A stretch of DNA of 64,000 nt from Ferdinandcohnia sp047246645 (GTDB taxonomy: Bacteria > Bacillota > Bacilli > Bacillales > Bacillaceae_L): contig NZ_JBFOKR010000004.1 in the NCBI RefSeq assembly GCF_047246645.1, positions 62,001-126,000 on the forward strand, given 5' to 3'. Made by a program: the position numbers and the translations under genes. This document shows positions 26,733-35,730 of the stretch, piece by piece. Below the pieces are notes generated by a model. It saw nothing but the letters and a program-made list of their open reading frames with translations, made no database searches and had not been told where the DNA came from. Every line of letters begins with the position of its first letter. Within the stretch, counting starts at the first letter, position 1.

Positions 26733-27791
26733 GTGAAAAAAGGTGTATTGTTTTTCGTAAGTCTTTTAATGATTGTATGTGTTGCATTAGCGGGCTGTAG
26801 TTCTGACGATGCGAATGGTTCATCAGATTCACCAAAGTCAAAAACTGTTTCTGTGTATACAGCTTTTCCTGAGCAGGAAGTTGCTATTTATATCGAAGAA
26901 TTTGAGAAAGAAACAGGATTAGATGTGAAATTTGTTCGTCTATCAGCTGGGGAAACGTTAGCAAGACTTCAAGCGGAAAAGGAGAATCCACAAGCATCTG
27001 TGTGGTTTGGTGGTCCATCTGACACATTCGTAGCAGCTGTAAATGAAGGATTACTAGAAGAATTTCAACCTGAAGGAGCAGATAAGCTACCTAAAAACTT
27101 TGCTGATGAAAAAGGGGTTTGGACTCCAATTTATGTTGGGGCACTTGGATTTGCTAGTAATGCTGATTGGCTAAGTAAGAAAGGTCTTACAGCGCCAGCA
27201 AGCTGGGAAGATTTATTAAAGCCAGAATTTAAAGGTGAAATTACAATGGCTCACCCAGCATCATCAGGTACAGCTTATACTGTATTTGCTACACTAGTAC
27301 AATTAATTGGAGAAGATGAAGCAATAGAATACGCTAAAAAACTAGACCAAAATATGCGTCAGTACACAAAATCAGGTTCGGCACCTGCGAAACAAGCTGG
27401 TCTAGGTGAGACTGGTGTAGGTATTTCATTTGCACATGATATTTTAGCTCCGAAGCATGAAGGATATCCAATAGAATTATCATTCCCGAAAGATGGTACT
27501 GGATATGAAGTTGGAGCAGTAGCGCTAATCAAGAATGGTCCAAAAGACGAAGTTGAGAATGCAAAGAAATTTATTGAATGGTCCATAAGTAAGAAAGCAC
27601 AAGACCTTTATGCAAAGTCTAATTCATTCCGTCTGCCAGTTCATCCAGATGCTGCAGTTCCTGATGGTGCAGTTAGCTTATCGGAGCTAGAAGTAATAGA
27701 ATACGATGCTGTTTGGGCAGGGGAAAACCGTGGCCGTTTATTAAAAAGATTTGAAGAAGAAGTAGTTGGCCAAGAGGCTGCAAAAGAATAA
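26733..27791 (+). CDS. ABC transporter substrate-binding lipoprotein (AfuA/FbpA-like)
   Basis: Extracellular binding protein, 352 aa, with a lipoprotein signal ending in LAGC (Cys22). The fold signatures VYTAFPEQEVAIYIEEFEKETG, ARLQAEKENPQASVWFGGPSD and AHPASSGTAYTVFATL place it in the group annotated as iron(III)/aminoethylphosphonate binding proteins. That group includes AfuA-type proteins that bind hexose phosphates. Iron-type tyrosine pairs are not evident. Flanking HAD and inositol-phosphatase genes favour a phosphorylated organic ligand; this is inference. A perfect palindrome separates it from the permease gene. Confidence 0.88.
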   Translation: MKKGVLFFVSLLMIVCVALAGCSSDDANGSSDSPKSKTVSVYTAFPEQEVAIYIEEFEKETGLDVKFVRLSAGETLARLQAEKENPQASVWFGGPSDTFVAAVNEGLLEEFQPEGADKLPKNFADEKGVWTPIYVGALGFASNADWLSKKGLTAPASWEDLLKPEFKGEITMAHPASSGTAYTVFATLVQLIGEDEAIEYAKKLDQNMRQYTKSGSAPAKQAGLGETGVGISFAHDILAPKHEGYPIELSFPKDGTGYEVGAVALIKNGPKDEVENAKKFIEWSISKKAQDLYAKSNSFRLPVHPDAAVPDGAVSLSELEVIEYDAVWAGENRGRLLKRFEEEVVGQEAAKE

Positions 27792-27801
27792 CAGGTTAGA
27801 A

Positions 27802-27833
27802 ATTAGTGAGATAACAATTGTTATCTCACTAAT
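27802..27833 (+). other. Perfect 32-bp palindrome after the binding-protein gene
   Basis: Each 16-base arm is exactly complementary (27802-27817 with 27818-27833). There is no T run after it. In RNA it forms a long hairpin between binding-protein and permease genes, suited to protect the upstream message. Confidence 0.8.
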
Positions 27834-27858
27834 AGTAACATGAAGGGAGTGGACTTAA

Positions 27859-29559
27859 TTGGCAAAAGTGAACACGCAAAATCTTCAACATAGACTAACC
27901 ATAAAGAAAAAAGAAATGAAATCATTGACGAAAGAACCTCTTCTTTTACTTTTAGTCATACTCATTTTTTTATCCTTATTTATCTTTTCAATCTATCCCA
28001 TTTTTCAGGTCTTAAAAGCTACAGTAATAGGTGAAAACGGGTTTGATCTTTCAGTCCTATCAAAAGCGGCAACGAGTAATGTTTTCCTACATGCGTTATG
28101 GAATAGTATAAAGCTTGGTATAATCGCCGCCATTTTTGCAACCATTATTGGCTTTATCTTTGCATTTGCAGTCACTAGGACAGAAATGAAGGGGAAAAAG
28201 TTCTTTCATTTAATTGCACTACTTCCTATCATTTCCCCACCATTTGTAATTGCTCTTTCTGTCATTCTCCTATTTGGTCGTAATGGTGTGATTTCAAATG
28301 GGCTGTTTGGCTTAGAAGATTCAAACGTTTATGGATTTAGAAGTTTACTTTTCATTCAAACGTTAGCCTTTTTTCCAATTGCATATTTGAATTTACGAGG
28401 AGTCTTAGAATCAATCGATTCGTCGGTCGAGGATGCGGCACTCAATTTAGGGGCATCACGCTGGGATGTTTTTAAATCAATTACATTTCCGTTAGCAGTT
28501 CCAGGTGTATTAAGTTCGTTACTGCTTGTTTTTATTAAGTCTATTGAAGACTTTGGAAACCCAATGGTAATTGCGGGGGAATATCAAACCTTAGCCGTAC
28601 AAGCTTATTTACAAATCACAGGCATGTATGATTTGCGTTCAGGTGCATTTTTAGCAGTAGCTTTATTACTCCCTTCGATGACGGCATACTTTATCCAAAA
28701 ATATTGGATTAGTAAAAAATCATACGTAACCGTTACCGGTAAGCCAAGTCAAAGTTCGATTAAAATTCATGAAAAATACATAGTTGTTCCGTTATTTACA
28801 TTTTGTAGCCTTATAACAGGAGCAGTTCTATTATTCTACGGATCTGTATTATGGGGTTCATTCGTGAAGGTATGGGGTGTGAATAATTCATTAACTCTAG
28901 ATCATTTCCGATATATTTTCACAATTGGATCAGATTCAATAAAAAATACACTGTTTTTAGCACTAGTATCAACTCCGATAACAGGTATTTTAGGAATGAT
29001 TATAGCGTTTTTATTAATTCGTAAGCAATTTGTCGGTAAAAAGCTGATGGAGTTTGCTACCATTTTACCTTTTGCTGTTCCAGGAACAGTTGTTGGGATT
29101 GGGTACATATTGGCTTTTAATAGTAAACCATTGGTACTAACAGGCACAGCTGCGATTTTAATTATTGCATTTACCTTCCGGAACATTACAGTTGGAATTG
29201 AAGCAGGTACTAATAGTTTGAGGCAGGTAGATAAATCGATTGAAGAGGCATCTACAATCTTGGGGGCTAACTCATTTAAAACGTTTTGGTCAATTTCATT
29301 ACCATTAATGAAAACAGCCTTTTTCTCTGGGCTTGTCTATTCATTTGTTCGCTCGATGACCTCAATAAGTGCAGTGATTTTCCTTGTTTCAGTTAGCTGG
29401 AACCTGATGACTGTATCAATTCTCTCTCAAGTAGAGGCAAGCCGCCTAGGAGCAGCAGCTGCATACTGTATTATTCTAATCGTAATCATTTTAACAGTCA
29501 TCGGATTACTAGAATTACTTGTAAATCAACTAGGATCAAAGAAACGGAGGTTGTCTTAA
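27859..29559 (+). CDS. Fused two-domain ABC permease (FbpB/AfuB-like)
   Basis: A single 566-aa membrane protein with two permease halves and about twelve spans. Each half has its own EAA loop: EDAALNLGASRWDVFKSITFP in the first and EEASTILGANSFKTFWSISLP in the second. This double arrangement is characteristic of iron/sulfate/AfuB-type importers, unlike the split permeases of the CUT1 systems in the same region. It starts with TTG at 27859 behind GAAGGGAGT and is separated by one base from the ATPase gene. Confidence 0.93.
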   Translation: MAKVNTQNLQHRLTIKKKEMKSLTKEPLLLLLVILIFLSLFIFSIYPIFQVLKATVIGENGFDLSVLSKAATSNVFLHALWNSIKLGIIAAIFATIIGFIFAFAVTRTEMKGKKFFHLIALLPIISPPFVIALSVILLFGRNGVISNGLFGLEDSNVYGFRSLLFIQTLAFFPIAYLNLRGVLESIDSSVEDAALNLGASRWDVFKSITFPLAVPGVLSSLLLVFIKSIEDFGNPMVIAGEYQTLAVQAYLQITGMYDLRSGAFLAVALLLPSMTAYFIQKYWISKKSYVTVTGKPSQSSIKIHEKYIVVPLFTFCSLITGAVLLFYGSVLWGSFVKVWGVNNSLTLDHFRYIFTIGSDSIKNTLFLALVSTPITGILGMIIAFLLIRKQFVGKKLMEFATILPFAVPGTVVGIGYILAFNSKPLVLTGTAAILIIAFTFRNITVGIEAGTNSLRQVDKSIEEASTILGANSFKTFWSISLPLMKTAFFSGLVYSFVRSMTSISAVIFLVSVSWNLMTVSILSQVEASRLGAAAAYCIILIVIILTVIGLLELLVNQLGSKKRRLS

Positions 29560-29560
29560 C

Positions 29561-30670
29561 ATGATAGAAGTACCAGTTAAGGTGAATTCAGCACCAGTAG
29601 AGCTTTCACAATTAGTTAAAAGATTTCCATCTGAAAGTGGTGGAGATGACTTTGTAGCTGTTAAAAATCTGGATTTAAAAATTAATGCGGGTGAATTGGT
29701 GACTCTACTTGGTCCTTCAGGCTGTGGGAAAACCACAACACTTCGTATGTTAGCAGGATTTGAATTTCCGACTTCAGGGGACATTATCATTGGTGATAAA
29801 AATGTTTCAATGGTACCTCCAAACAAGCGCGATGTTGGAATGGTATTTCAAAGCTATGCGTTATTCCCGCATCTATCAGTCTATGAAAATATAGCATATG
29901 GCTTAAAGATTAAAAAACTGAAAAAGGAAGAGATTGTGGAACGAACAAATCGCGTTGTTGCCTTAATGCACCTTGAGGAGTTCAAGGATCGGTTACCTGC
30001 GCAATTATCAGGTGGACAACAACAGCGTGTTGCATTGGCTCGTGCAATTGTAACGGAACCAAAGGTATTACTATTTGATGAGCCATTATCTAACCTGGAT
30101 GCGAAATTGCGAGAATATATGAGAGATGAACTACGGAAGCTTCAGCAGCGGTTAGGTATTACTAGCCTATATGTGACACATGATCAAACAGAAGCAATGG
30201 CTATTTCTGATAAAGTTGTCATTATGAACAAGGGGGAAATCCAGCAAGCAGATAGCCCGCATAACATCTATATTAAACCTAAAAATCACTTCGTAGCGGA
30301 TTTTATGGGGAAAGCAAACTTCATACCGGCTTCGGTAGTAGATGTTGGTTCTACTGAAGTGACAATTAAACTTTTAGATAATGTAATCTCAATCAACCGC
30401 GACCCTCAATTTTTCGTCAACGAAGGAAATGAGGTAGACTGCGTTGTGAGACCGGAATTTTGGAAAATTGATGACCAAGGATCTTTTAAAGGAATTGTAC
30501 GTAGAGTAACCTATTTCGGTAATAGTGTTGAATACGACATTGAATTTAGTCGGGAAACTCTAATTACCTTTACGGATTATGAACATATCAAAAATGGAAT
30601 GAAAAGTAATGGAGAAGAAATTACCCTACATCTCAAAAAGGAATGTGTAAGTCTTTTAGAGAAACGCTAA
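29561..30670 (+). CDS. ABC transporter ATP-binding protein
   Basis: ATPase subunit, 369 aa, of the AfuABC/FbpABC-type importer. Walker A is GPSGCGKTT, the signature is LSGGQQQR, Walker B is VLLFDEPLSNLD and the switch His is in VTHDQTEA. A C-terminal TOBE-like domain (about residues 250-369) follows. Its ATG comes directly after the permease stop codon. In contrast to the CUT1 systems of this window, this importer carries its own ATPase. Confidence 0.95.
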   Translation: MIEVPVKVNSAPVELSQLVKRFPSESGGDDFVAVKNLDLKINAGELVTLLGPSGCGKTTTLRMLAGFEFPTSGDIIIGDKNVSMVPPNKRDVGMVFQSYALFPHLSVYENIAYGLKIKKLKKEEIVERTNRVVALMHLEEFKDRLPAQLSGGQQQRVALARAIVTEPKVLLFDEPLSNLDAKLREYMRDELRKLQQRLGITSLYVTHDQTEAMAISDKVVIMNKGEIQQADSPHNIYIKPKNHFVADFMGKANFIPASVVDVGSTEVTIKLLDNVISINRDPQFFVNEGNEVDCVVRPEFWKIDDQGSFKGIVRRVTYFGNSVEYDIEFSRETLITFTDYEHIKNGMKSNGEEITLHLKKECVSLLEKR

Positions 30671-30691
30671 CCGTAAAGGAGAGTATCTTTG

Positions 30692-31504
30692 ATGGAAATG
30701 GTAAGAGTCGGTATAAAAGCAGCAAGAGAAGTTGGTGAAATGTTAACGAAACGAATTGGCACAGAATATTCAATTGAAGAAAAAGGTTCAGCGGTTGATT
30801 TGGTCACAGAAATGGATCAACTATCCGAAACACTCATTCGTGAAAGAATACTTGAAGCATTTCCGGACCACCAGGTGCACGGAGAAGAAAGTATCTTTCT
30901 TTCGCATGAGAGCAAGGAAAGTTTCATTGAAAAAATGAAAACAGAGCCTTATGTGTGGGTAGTCGACCCAATCGATGGTACAACAAACTATGTACATCAG
31001 CTTCCTAACTACACTATTTCAATTGCTTTAATCTGCTATGGGGAAATTCAAGCAGGAGTAATCTATAACCCTAGTAATGATGAAATGTTCTGGGCAGAAA
31101 AGGGCAAGGGAGCTTATCTGAATGATGTCCCATTAAAAGTTGCTTCAGGGACGGAGCTGGCAGAAAGCGTGTTAGCTACAGGCTTCCCGTCTGAGCTTGA
31201 ACATAATCGAAGTGAAGTACTTAGAGGAATTCAGGAACTTGGTCTTCTATGTAGAAATATACGAGTTTTTGGTTCTGCAGCACTACATTGTGCATATGTT
31301 GCTGCAGGTAGATTACATGCCTTCTGGGAACCAGGCCTAAATGTTTGGGATATTGCTGCAGGCACACTACTAGTAGAAGAAGCAGGTGGAACCGTGACTC
31401 AGTTAGATGGTAGCCCTTTTGATTTGTCATTTAAACACTATATGTGCAGCAATGGAGGAGTGCATCAGGAGATACTGGGACACTTAAGTAAGATTAGAGT
31501 TTAG
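30692..31504 (+). CDS. Inositol-monophosphatase-family phosphatase
   Basis: Mg-dependent phosphatase of the IMPase/FBPase superfamily, 270 aa. Metal site motifs are complete: GEES (around residues 65-68), DPIDGTTNYVHQ (92 onward) and LNVWDIAAGTLLVEEAGG. Members hydrolyse inositol phosphates, fructose bisphosphate or related sugar phosphates. The ATG at 30692 is chosen because AAAGGAGAG lies 7 bp upstream. It follows the importer ATPase by 21 bp and closes the operon, so it likely acts on the imported compound. Together with the iol operon further right, myo-inositol phosphate is an attractive substrate, but this is not shown by sequence alone. Confidence 0.9.
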   Translation: MEMVRVGIKAAREVGEMLTKRIGTEYSIEEKGSAVDLVTEMDQLSETLIRERILEAFPDHQVHGEESIFLSHESKESFIEKMKTEPYVWVVDPIDGTTNYVHQLPNYTISIALICYGEIQAGVIYNPSNDEMFWAEKGKGAYLNDVPLKVASGTELAESVLATGFPSELEHNRSEVLRGIQELGLLCRNIRVFGSAALHCAYVAAGRLHAFWEPGLNVWDIAAGTLLVEEAGGTVTQLDGSPFDLSFKHYMCSNGGVHQEILGHLSKIRV

Positions 31505-31542
31505 ATTACTAATAAAAACACCAGATGTTTGCTCCCTAATAA

Positions 31543-31580
31543 AAAAGGCTCTTAGGAATAAAATTTTCCAAGGGTCTTTT
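31543..31580 (+). terminator. Terminator of the LacI/HAD/importer/IMPase operon
   Basis: Imperfect stem of about 15 bp with G-T pairs (31543-31558 with 31564-31580) ending in TTTT. It lies 40 bp after the phosphatase stop codon. Confidence 0.8.
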
Positions 31581-31711
31581 CTACTTTTAGAGCTATTATT
31601 TTACTCATAAACAGAAAACTAGCTTTCATAATATTAAAAATGGTATCTTACATTTAATAGTAGTCGTGAGTTATGATGGAACTATTAAATAGTTTTATTG
31701 AGAGGTTTTCT

Positions 31712-32836
31712 ATGAAAATAGGTCATATTGAATTAATTAAGAAAATCAATCGGGAGCTTGTATTAGAAACGATAAGAAACGAGCAACCAATAAGTCGTGC
31801 GAAAATTTCTCGTAACCTGGGAATTAGTCGTTCAACAGTATCATCCATTGTAGATCAATTAATTGAAAAAAAATTTGTTGTAGAACAAGGATATGGTGAA
31901 TCTACAAAGGAAGGTGGAAGACGCGCTATTCAGTTAGGGTTTAATCCGGCTTCAGCTTATGGAATTGGTGTTGAAATTAAAAGCGAAAAGGTAACAGTGT
32001 GTATTGCCGACCTAGATGGGAATGTAGTATTCACCAAAAGTGTAGCTCACGCAAGAGAACTTTATGATATTCGCGATGCCATTCAAAAATGTATTTTAGA
32101 GTCCACTATTTCAGTTGAGCAAATTATTGCAATCGGATTTTGCATTCCCGGAATAACCGATAGTGCTGAAGGAATTGTTATTGATTCACCAGAACTGCAT
32201 TGGGAAAACATTCATTTAACTAAGTACATGAAGGATTTTTTTGATAAACCCATCTTTATTAATAATAATGTCAACTGTTTAGCACTTGGTGAAAGATGGC
32301 TAGGAAATGCAAAAAATATCGACGATTTTGCTTATGTCTTAATTGAAAAAGGAATTGGGGCAGCATTTATGGCCAATGGAAGTTTAGTTCAAGGGAAGAA
32401 CTTCATGGCTGGAGAAATAGGTTATTTTGCGTTCGAGTCAGACTTGCAAAATATGGAGAGAAACAAGCTAAGTGAATTTGGAACGTTTGATAAAAAAGCT
32501 TCACTTCTCGCATTTGAGAAAATACCTACTCCTTTCAATGAACTTATTCAAAACTATCAAATGCTACATGGGGAAACTCGCTTGTTGGTCGATCAATTTA
32601 TCCAAACACTGTGTTTAGGTCTAGCGAATATAATTAGTTTATTAAACCCGGAAAAGCTAATTATTGGAGGAGAAGCAGGGAGACAGCTCATGTTATTAAA
32701 ACCGGTAATTATTGAGCAAATAAAAAATATTACACCCATAGAGTTTGCGATTGAAAAAGATAGTATGAAGGATAATATAGGGGCGCTAGGAATTATGTCT
32801 TTCGCTTTCTCACAAGTAAAGGATACTGTTATTTAA
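31712..32836 (+). CDS. ROK-family transcriptional regulator (XylR/NagC-like) with degenerate kinase site
   Basis: Repressor of about 374 aa with an N-terminal winged helix (PISRAKISRNLGISRSTVSS) and a ROK sugar-binding domain. The kinase residues are lost. The ATP loop seen as DVGGTK in ROK kinases is EIKSEK here, and the catalytic Asp of NDVN is Asn (NNNVN). This fits a pure sensor. The start at 31712 follows TTGAGAGG; an earlier ATG at 31673 has no ribosome binding site. A 25-bp XylR-like operator lies downstream before the MgtC-led operon (32971), and a second one before the ROK kinase at 41350, so it probably regulates both. Confidence 0.92.
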   Translation: MKIGHIELIKKINRELVLETIRNEQPISRAKISRNLGISRSTVSSIVDQLIEKKFVVEQGYGESTKEGGRRAIQLGFNPASAYGIGVEIKSEKVTVCIADLDGNVVFTKSVAHARELYDIRDAIQKCILESTISVEQIIAIGFCIPGITDSAEGIVIDSPELHWENIHLTKYMKDFFDKPIFINNNVNCLALGERWLGNAKNIDDFAYVLIEKGIGAAFMANGSLVQGKNFMAGEIGYFAFESDLQNMERNKLSEFGTFDKKASLLAFEKIPTPFNELIQNYQMLHGETRLLVDQFIQTLCLGLANIISLLNPEKLIIGGEAGRQLMLLKPVIIEQIKNITPIEFAIEKDSMKDNIGALGIMSFAFSQVKDTVI

Positions 32837-32866
32837 ACTGGTTTACATGGTAAATCAGTTTTTTAT
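32836..32866 (+). terminator. Terminator of the ROK regulator gene
   Basis: An 11-bp stem with one G-T pair (32836-32846 with 32850-32860), short loop and a T-rich tail. It overlaps the stop codon. Confidence 0.85.
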
Positions 32867-32931
32867 TTTGTTCTCTTTTAAAAAGGGAATTTACTGAAGA
32901 ATAAAGATTTAGAAAATTCTTTAAAAAAGTA

Positions 32932-32995
32932 TTGACCAGTTAATTGAAAACGCTTATATTTTAATTAAGTTAGTTTTGTTCAAAAACAAACTAAC
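32932..32995 (+). promoter_or_regulatory. Promoter with cre site and ROK/XylR-type operator
   Basis: TTGACC (32932-32937), 18-bp spacer, TATATT (32956-32961). A cre-like TGAAAACGCTTATA (32946-32959) overlaps the spacer and -10. A 25-bp inverted repeat at 32971-32995, with arms TTAGTTTTGTT and AACAAACTAA, sits at the expected start site. It closely resembles the operator of Bacillus XylR. Confidence 0.85.
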
Positions 32996-33133
32996 TAACT
33001 GATAGTAAGCATAAAAATATAGCCTCAGTGGAATATTTAAATTCTTGTATGATTTTTACATAAAATACCCATTTTAAACTATCTTTCTATCTTTCACTCC
33101 AGTAACAAACTACTTAAGAACAGGGGGAAGTAA

Positions 33134-33871
33134 ATGGACTTCCTAGACTTACATATCAACACATATGATCTTCTTTTCGTCAAACGTCTATTTTTATCTG
33201 CATTGCTTGGATGCCTAATTGGATGGGAAAGAGAGTATTCAAATAAAACTGCAGGATTAAAAACGCATTTACTAGTTTCGTTGGGAAGTTGTTTGTTGAT
33301 GCTATTATCAATTTACGGATTTTTAGAGTGGATTGACCATCCTAACGTTCGTTACGACCCGGCACGATTAGCAGCACAGGTTATTAACGGGATTGGATTT
33401 TTAGCGGCAGGAGCAATATTAGTAAGGCCCAACCTAGTAGTATCAGGGTTGACGACAGCGGCATCTCTTTGGGTTGCTATGGGAATAGGACTTGCAGTAG
33501 GTTCAGGGAACTACTTAATGGCAATCGCTACTACAACATTAGTGTTATTAGTATTAACTGTACTCCCTCATGTAGAAGAACGACTTATCCGGAGATCAAA
33601 ATGGGATTTAGAATGTGTTGTTAAAAATCAACCAGGAGTTTTAGGCGAAATCACTTCATCTCTAGGAAAACACAATATCAATATATTGAAAATTAAAACG
33701 TCTCAAATTAAGGACGAAGATAATAATGTTTGTTTAAAAATAAAGGTTAAAGCACACAAAGGGTTGGAGCATGTTCTGCTGGCAATTCAGAAGATTGAAG
33801 GGGTTATCGAGGTATCAAACCGAAAAGTAGAGATTTATAAAAATAGCAATCACGTAAATGCAAATCATTAA
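33134..33871 (+). CDS. MgtC/SapB-family membrane protein
   Basis: Membrane protein of 245 aa. The N-terminal half has about four to five spans with the family motifs GCLIGWEREY, KTAGLKTHLLVSLGS and GIGFLAAGAI. The C-terminal part (from about residue 160) is an ACT-like soluble domain (KNQPGVLGEITSSLGKHNINI). MgtC proteins are linked to Mg2+ limitation and phosphate handling rather than direct transport. It starts with ATG after CAGGGGG and is the first gene downstream of the ROK-operator promoter, only 56 bp before the reductase gene. Its place at the head of a sugar/phosphate operon is unusual. Confidence 0.9.
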   Translation: MDFLDLHINTYDLLFVKRLFLSALLGCLIGWEREYSNKTAGLKTHLLVSLGSCLLMLLSIYGFLEWIDHPNVRYDPARLAAQVINGIGFLAAGAILVRPNLVVSGLTTAASLWVAMGIGLAVGSGNYLMAIATTTLVLLVLTVLPHVEERLIRRSKWDLECVVKNQPGVLGEITSSLGKHNINILKIKTSQIKDEDNNVCLKIKVKAHKGLEHVLLAIQKIEGVIEVSNRKVEIYKNSNHVNANH

Positions 33872-33927
33872 AAATAGTAGTTTAACATTTTTGGTTTCAG
33901 ATAATTGTAATGAGAAGGATGATGACA

Positions 33928-34899
33928 ATGGATTATATAACACTACGTTGCCTGAAAGATAACAAAGCCGCTGAAAAAAATATCTCTAGACTGATTATGG
34001 GAACAGCAAGCTTTTATCAGCTTGATAATAAGGAAAGTGCCTTTTCAATAATGGATGAGTTTTTCGGGGTTGGTGGAAATACATTTGATTCTGCGCATCA
34101 ATATATTAATAGTGAAGCAGTATTAGGAGAATGGATTGAAAAAAGAGGTGTTCGTGATAAAGTTTATATCCTTACAAAAGGTGCTCATCCGGATGATGGT
34201 GAACCGGGAAATCGACTAAATTCTACTTCAATCACAAAGGACATTACTGAAAGCCTGGAACGGCTCCGTACAGATTATATTGATTTTTATGCACTTCACC
34301 GGGACGACGAAAATGTAGAAGTTGGAGTAATAATGGAAGCGCTTAATAAACATATTGCTACAGGTACGCTCCATGCAATTGGGGCGTCCAACTGGTCACA
34401 TGAACGTATCCAAGAGGCGAATGATTATGCGTCAAAGAATGGTTTACTTGGTTTTATGTTTAATAGTCCAAACTTAAGCCTAGCAAAGTGTAACGTACCG
34501 AGGTGGCCAGGTTGTGTATCAGTAGAGGAGAAAATGGCCCAATGGCATAAGGGTAGTCAGCTTCCTTTATTATCATGGTCTTCACAGGCAGGCGGATTTT
34601 TCAGTGGACGCTTTACACCAGAAAATAGAGAAAATGAAGAATTCGTACGTGTTTATTACAGCGATGAAAACTGGGAGCGATATAACCGTGCAAAAATGCT
34701 TGCGGAAGTAAAGGGTGTTACTCCCATAGAAATTGCACTTGCATATGTATTGAATCAGCCATTTCCAACAGCGGCAATTATTGGTCCTGAAAAGGTGGAT
34801 GAGTTATTTTCATCAATCAAAGGATCAGAAGTCCAACTAACTAAATTAGAAATCGACTATTTAAATCTACTGGACGAAGTTGTTACGAGTAAAAACTAA
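33928..34899 (+). CDS. Aldo/keto reductase, copy 2
   Basis: NAD(P)-dependent oxidoreductase of about 323 aa, close paralogue of the gene at 3899. The same tetrad is present: FDSAHQY, TKGAHPDD and YALHRDD. The start at 33928 matches the N-terminus of copy 1 and has AGAAGGATG upstream. Earlier in-frame ATGs add six residues with no homologue. It is followed by the second isomerase copy, reproducing the two-gene order of the left operon but under a different promoter. Confidence 0.9.
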   Translation: MDYITLRCLKDNKAAEKNISRLIMGTASFYQLDNKESAFSIMDEFFGVGGNTFDSAHQYINSEAVLGEWIEKRGVRDKVYILTKGAHPDDGEPGNRLNSTSITKDITESLERLRTDYIDFYALHRDDENVEVGVIMEALNKHIATGTLHAIGASNWSHERIQEANDYASKNGLLGFMFNSPNLSLAKCNVPRWPGCVSVEEKMAQWHKGSQLPLLSWSSQAGGFFSGRFTPENRENEEFVRVYYSDENWERYNRAKMLAEVKGVTPIEIALAYVLNQPFPTAAIIGPEKVDELFSSIKGSEVQLTKLEIDYLNLLDEVVTSKN

Positions 34900-34927
34900 G
34901 ATAAAACAAGGAAGAGGGTAATACCTT

Positions 34928-35686
34928 ATGAAGCATAAATTTGCTGCTCAATTATATACACTGCGAAATGAAATAAGTAAGGATTTCCCAGGTGTGTTGA
35001 GAGAACTGAAAAAAATGGGCTGGCAGTCTGTACAAATTGATGGACTCTATGATTACTCAGTTGAAGAGATTACAGAGGTTTTAAAAGAAACAGGGCTAAA
35101 AGTTGCTGGTATGCATATTAGTCTGGATCGTATGAATCATGAACTTGAAAAAGTACTCCTGGAAGCAGATTTATTCGGCACAACTGATTTTTTCTGTCAT
35201 TACCTAGAAGATGACATGCAAAATCTTGAGGGGTATTTGAAAGCTAAGCAAGACCTATTAGAAGTTTCCAAAAAAGCAAAGGGTTATCGAGTCGGATACC
35301 ATAACCATGATTTTGAGTTCAAAACTCAAATTGGTGGAAAATTTGCTCTTGAATATATCCTTGAGGAACAGGATGGCCTTTCCATCTACCCTGAGATTGA
35401 TACGTATTGGGTTAAATACGCAGGAATTGACCCATTAACATTTATAAAAAAATACCCTAATCGTATCCCTGTTCTTCATCTTAAGGATATGACCAATGAT
35501 GAGCAAAAGTATTTTGCTGAGATAGGTACTGGGGCTATAGACTTTGGACCAATACTAGAATGGGGTGAGAAAAACGGAGTTGAATACTATTGTGTTGAAC
35601 AGGATTTCTGTCCAGGAAACCCTTTAGATAGTTTAGAACTTAGTCTATCAAACTTAATAAAAATCTCTGAGAAAGTGCACATCTAA
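34928..35686 (+). CDS. Sugar phosphate isomerase/epimerase (TIM barrel), copy 2
   Basis: 252-aa xylose-isomerase-like TIM barrel, nearly identical to the product of 4906, with the same metal-ligand motifs (GYHNHDFEF, PEIDTYWV, LHLKDM, VEQDFCPG). The ATG follows GGAAGAGGG. Its DNA differs at many synonymous positions from copy 1, so the duplication is not very recent. It is cotranscribed with the reductase, the PHP pair and an importer. Confidence 0.9.
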   Translation: MKHKFAAQLYTLRNEISKDFPGVLRELKKMGWQSVQIDGLYDYSVEEITEVLKETGLKVAGMHISLDRMNHELEKVLLEADLFGTTDFFCHYLEDDMQNLEGYLKAKQDLLEVSKKAKGYRVGYHNHDFEFKTQIGGKFALEYILEEQDGLSIYPEIDTYWVKYAGIDPLTFIKKYPNRIPVLHLKDMTNDEQKYFAEIGTGAIDFGPILEWGEKNGVEYYCVEQDFCPGNPLDSLELSLSNLIKISEKVHI

Positions 35687-35730
35687 TCTATCTCAGACAT
35701 CCTGTAAGTCTAGCAAGGTCAAGGAGGGTA

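Noticed and set aside
27802..27833. 32-bp palindrome as a repressor operator
   Set aside because: It lies between two genes of one operon without promoter elements, and parallels hairpins at 22871 and 38236; an RNA role fits better.
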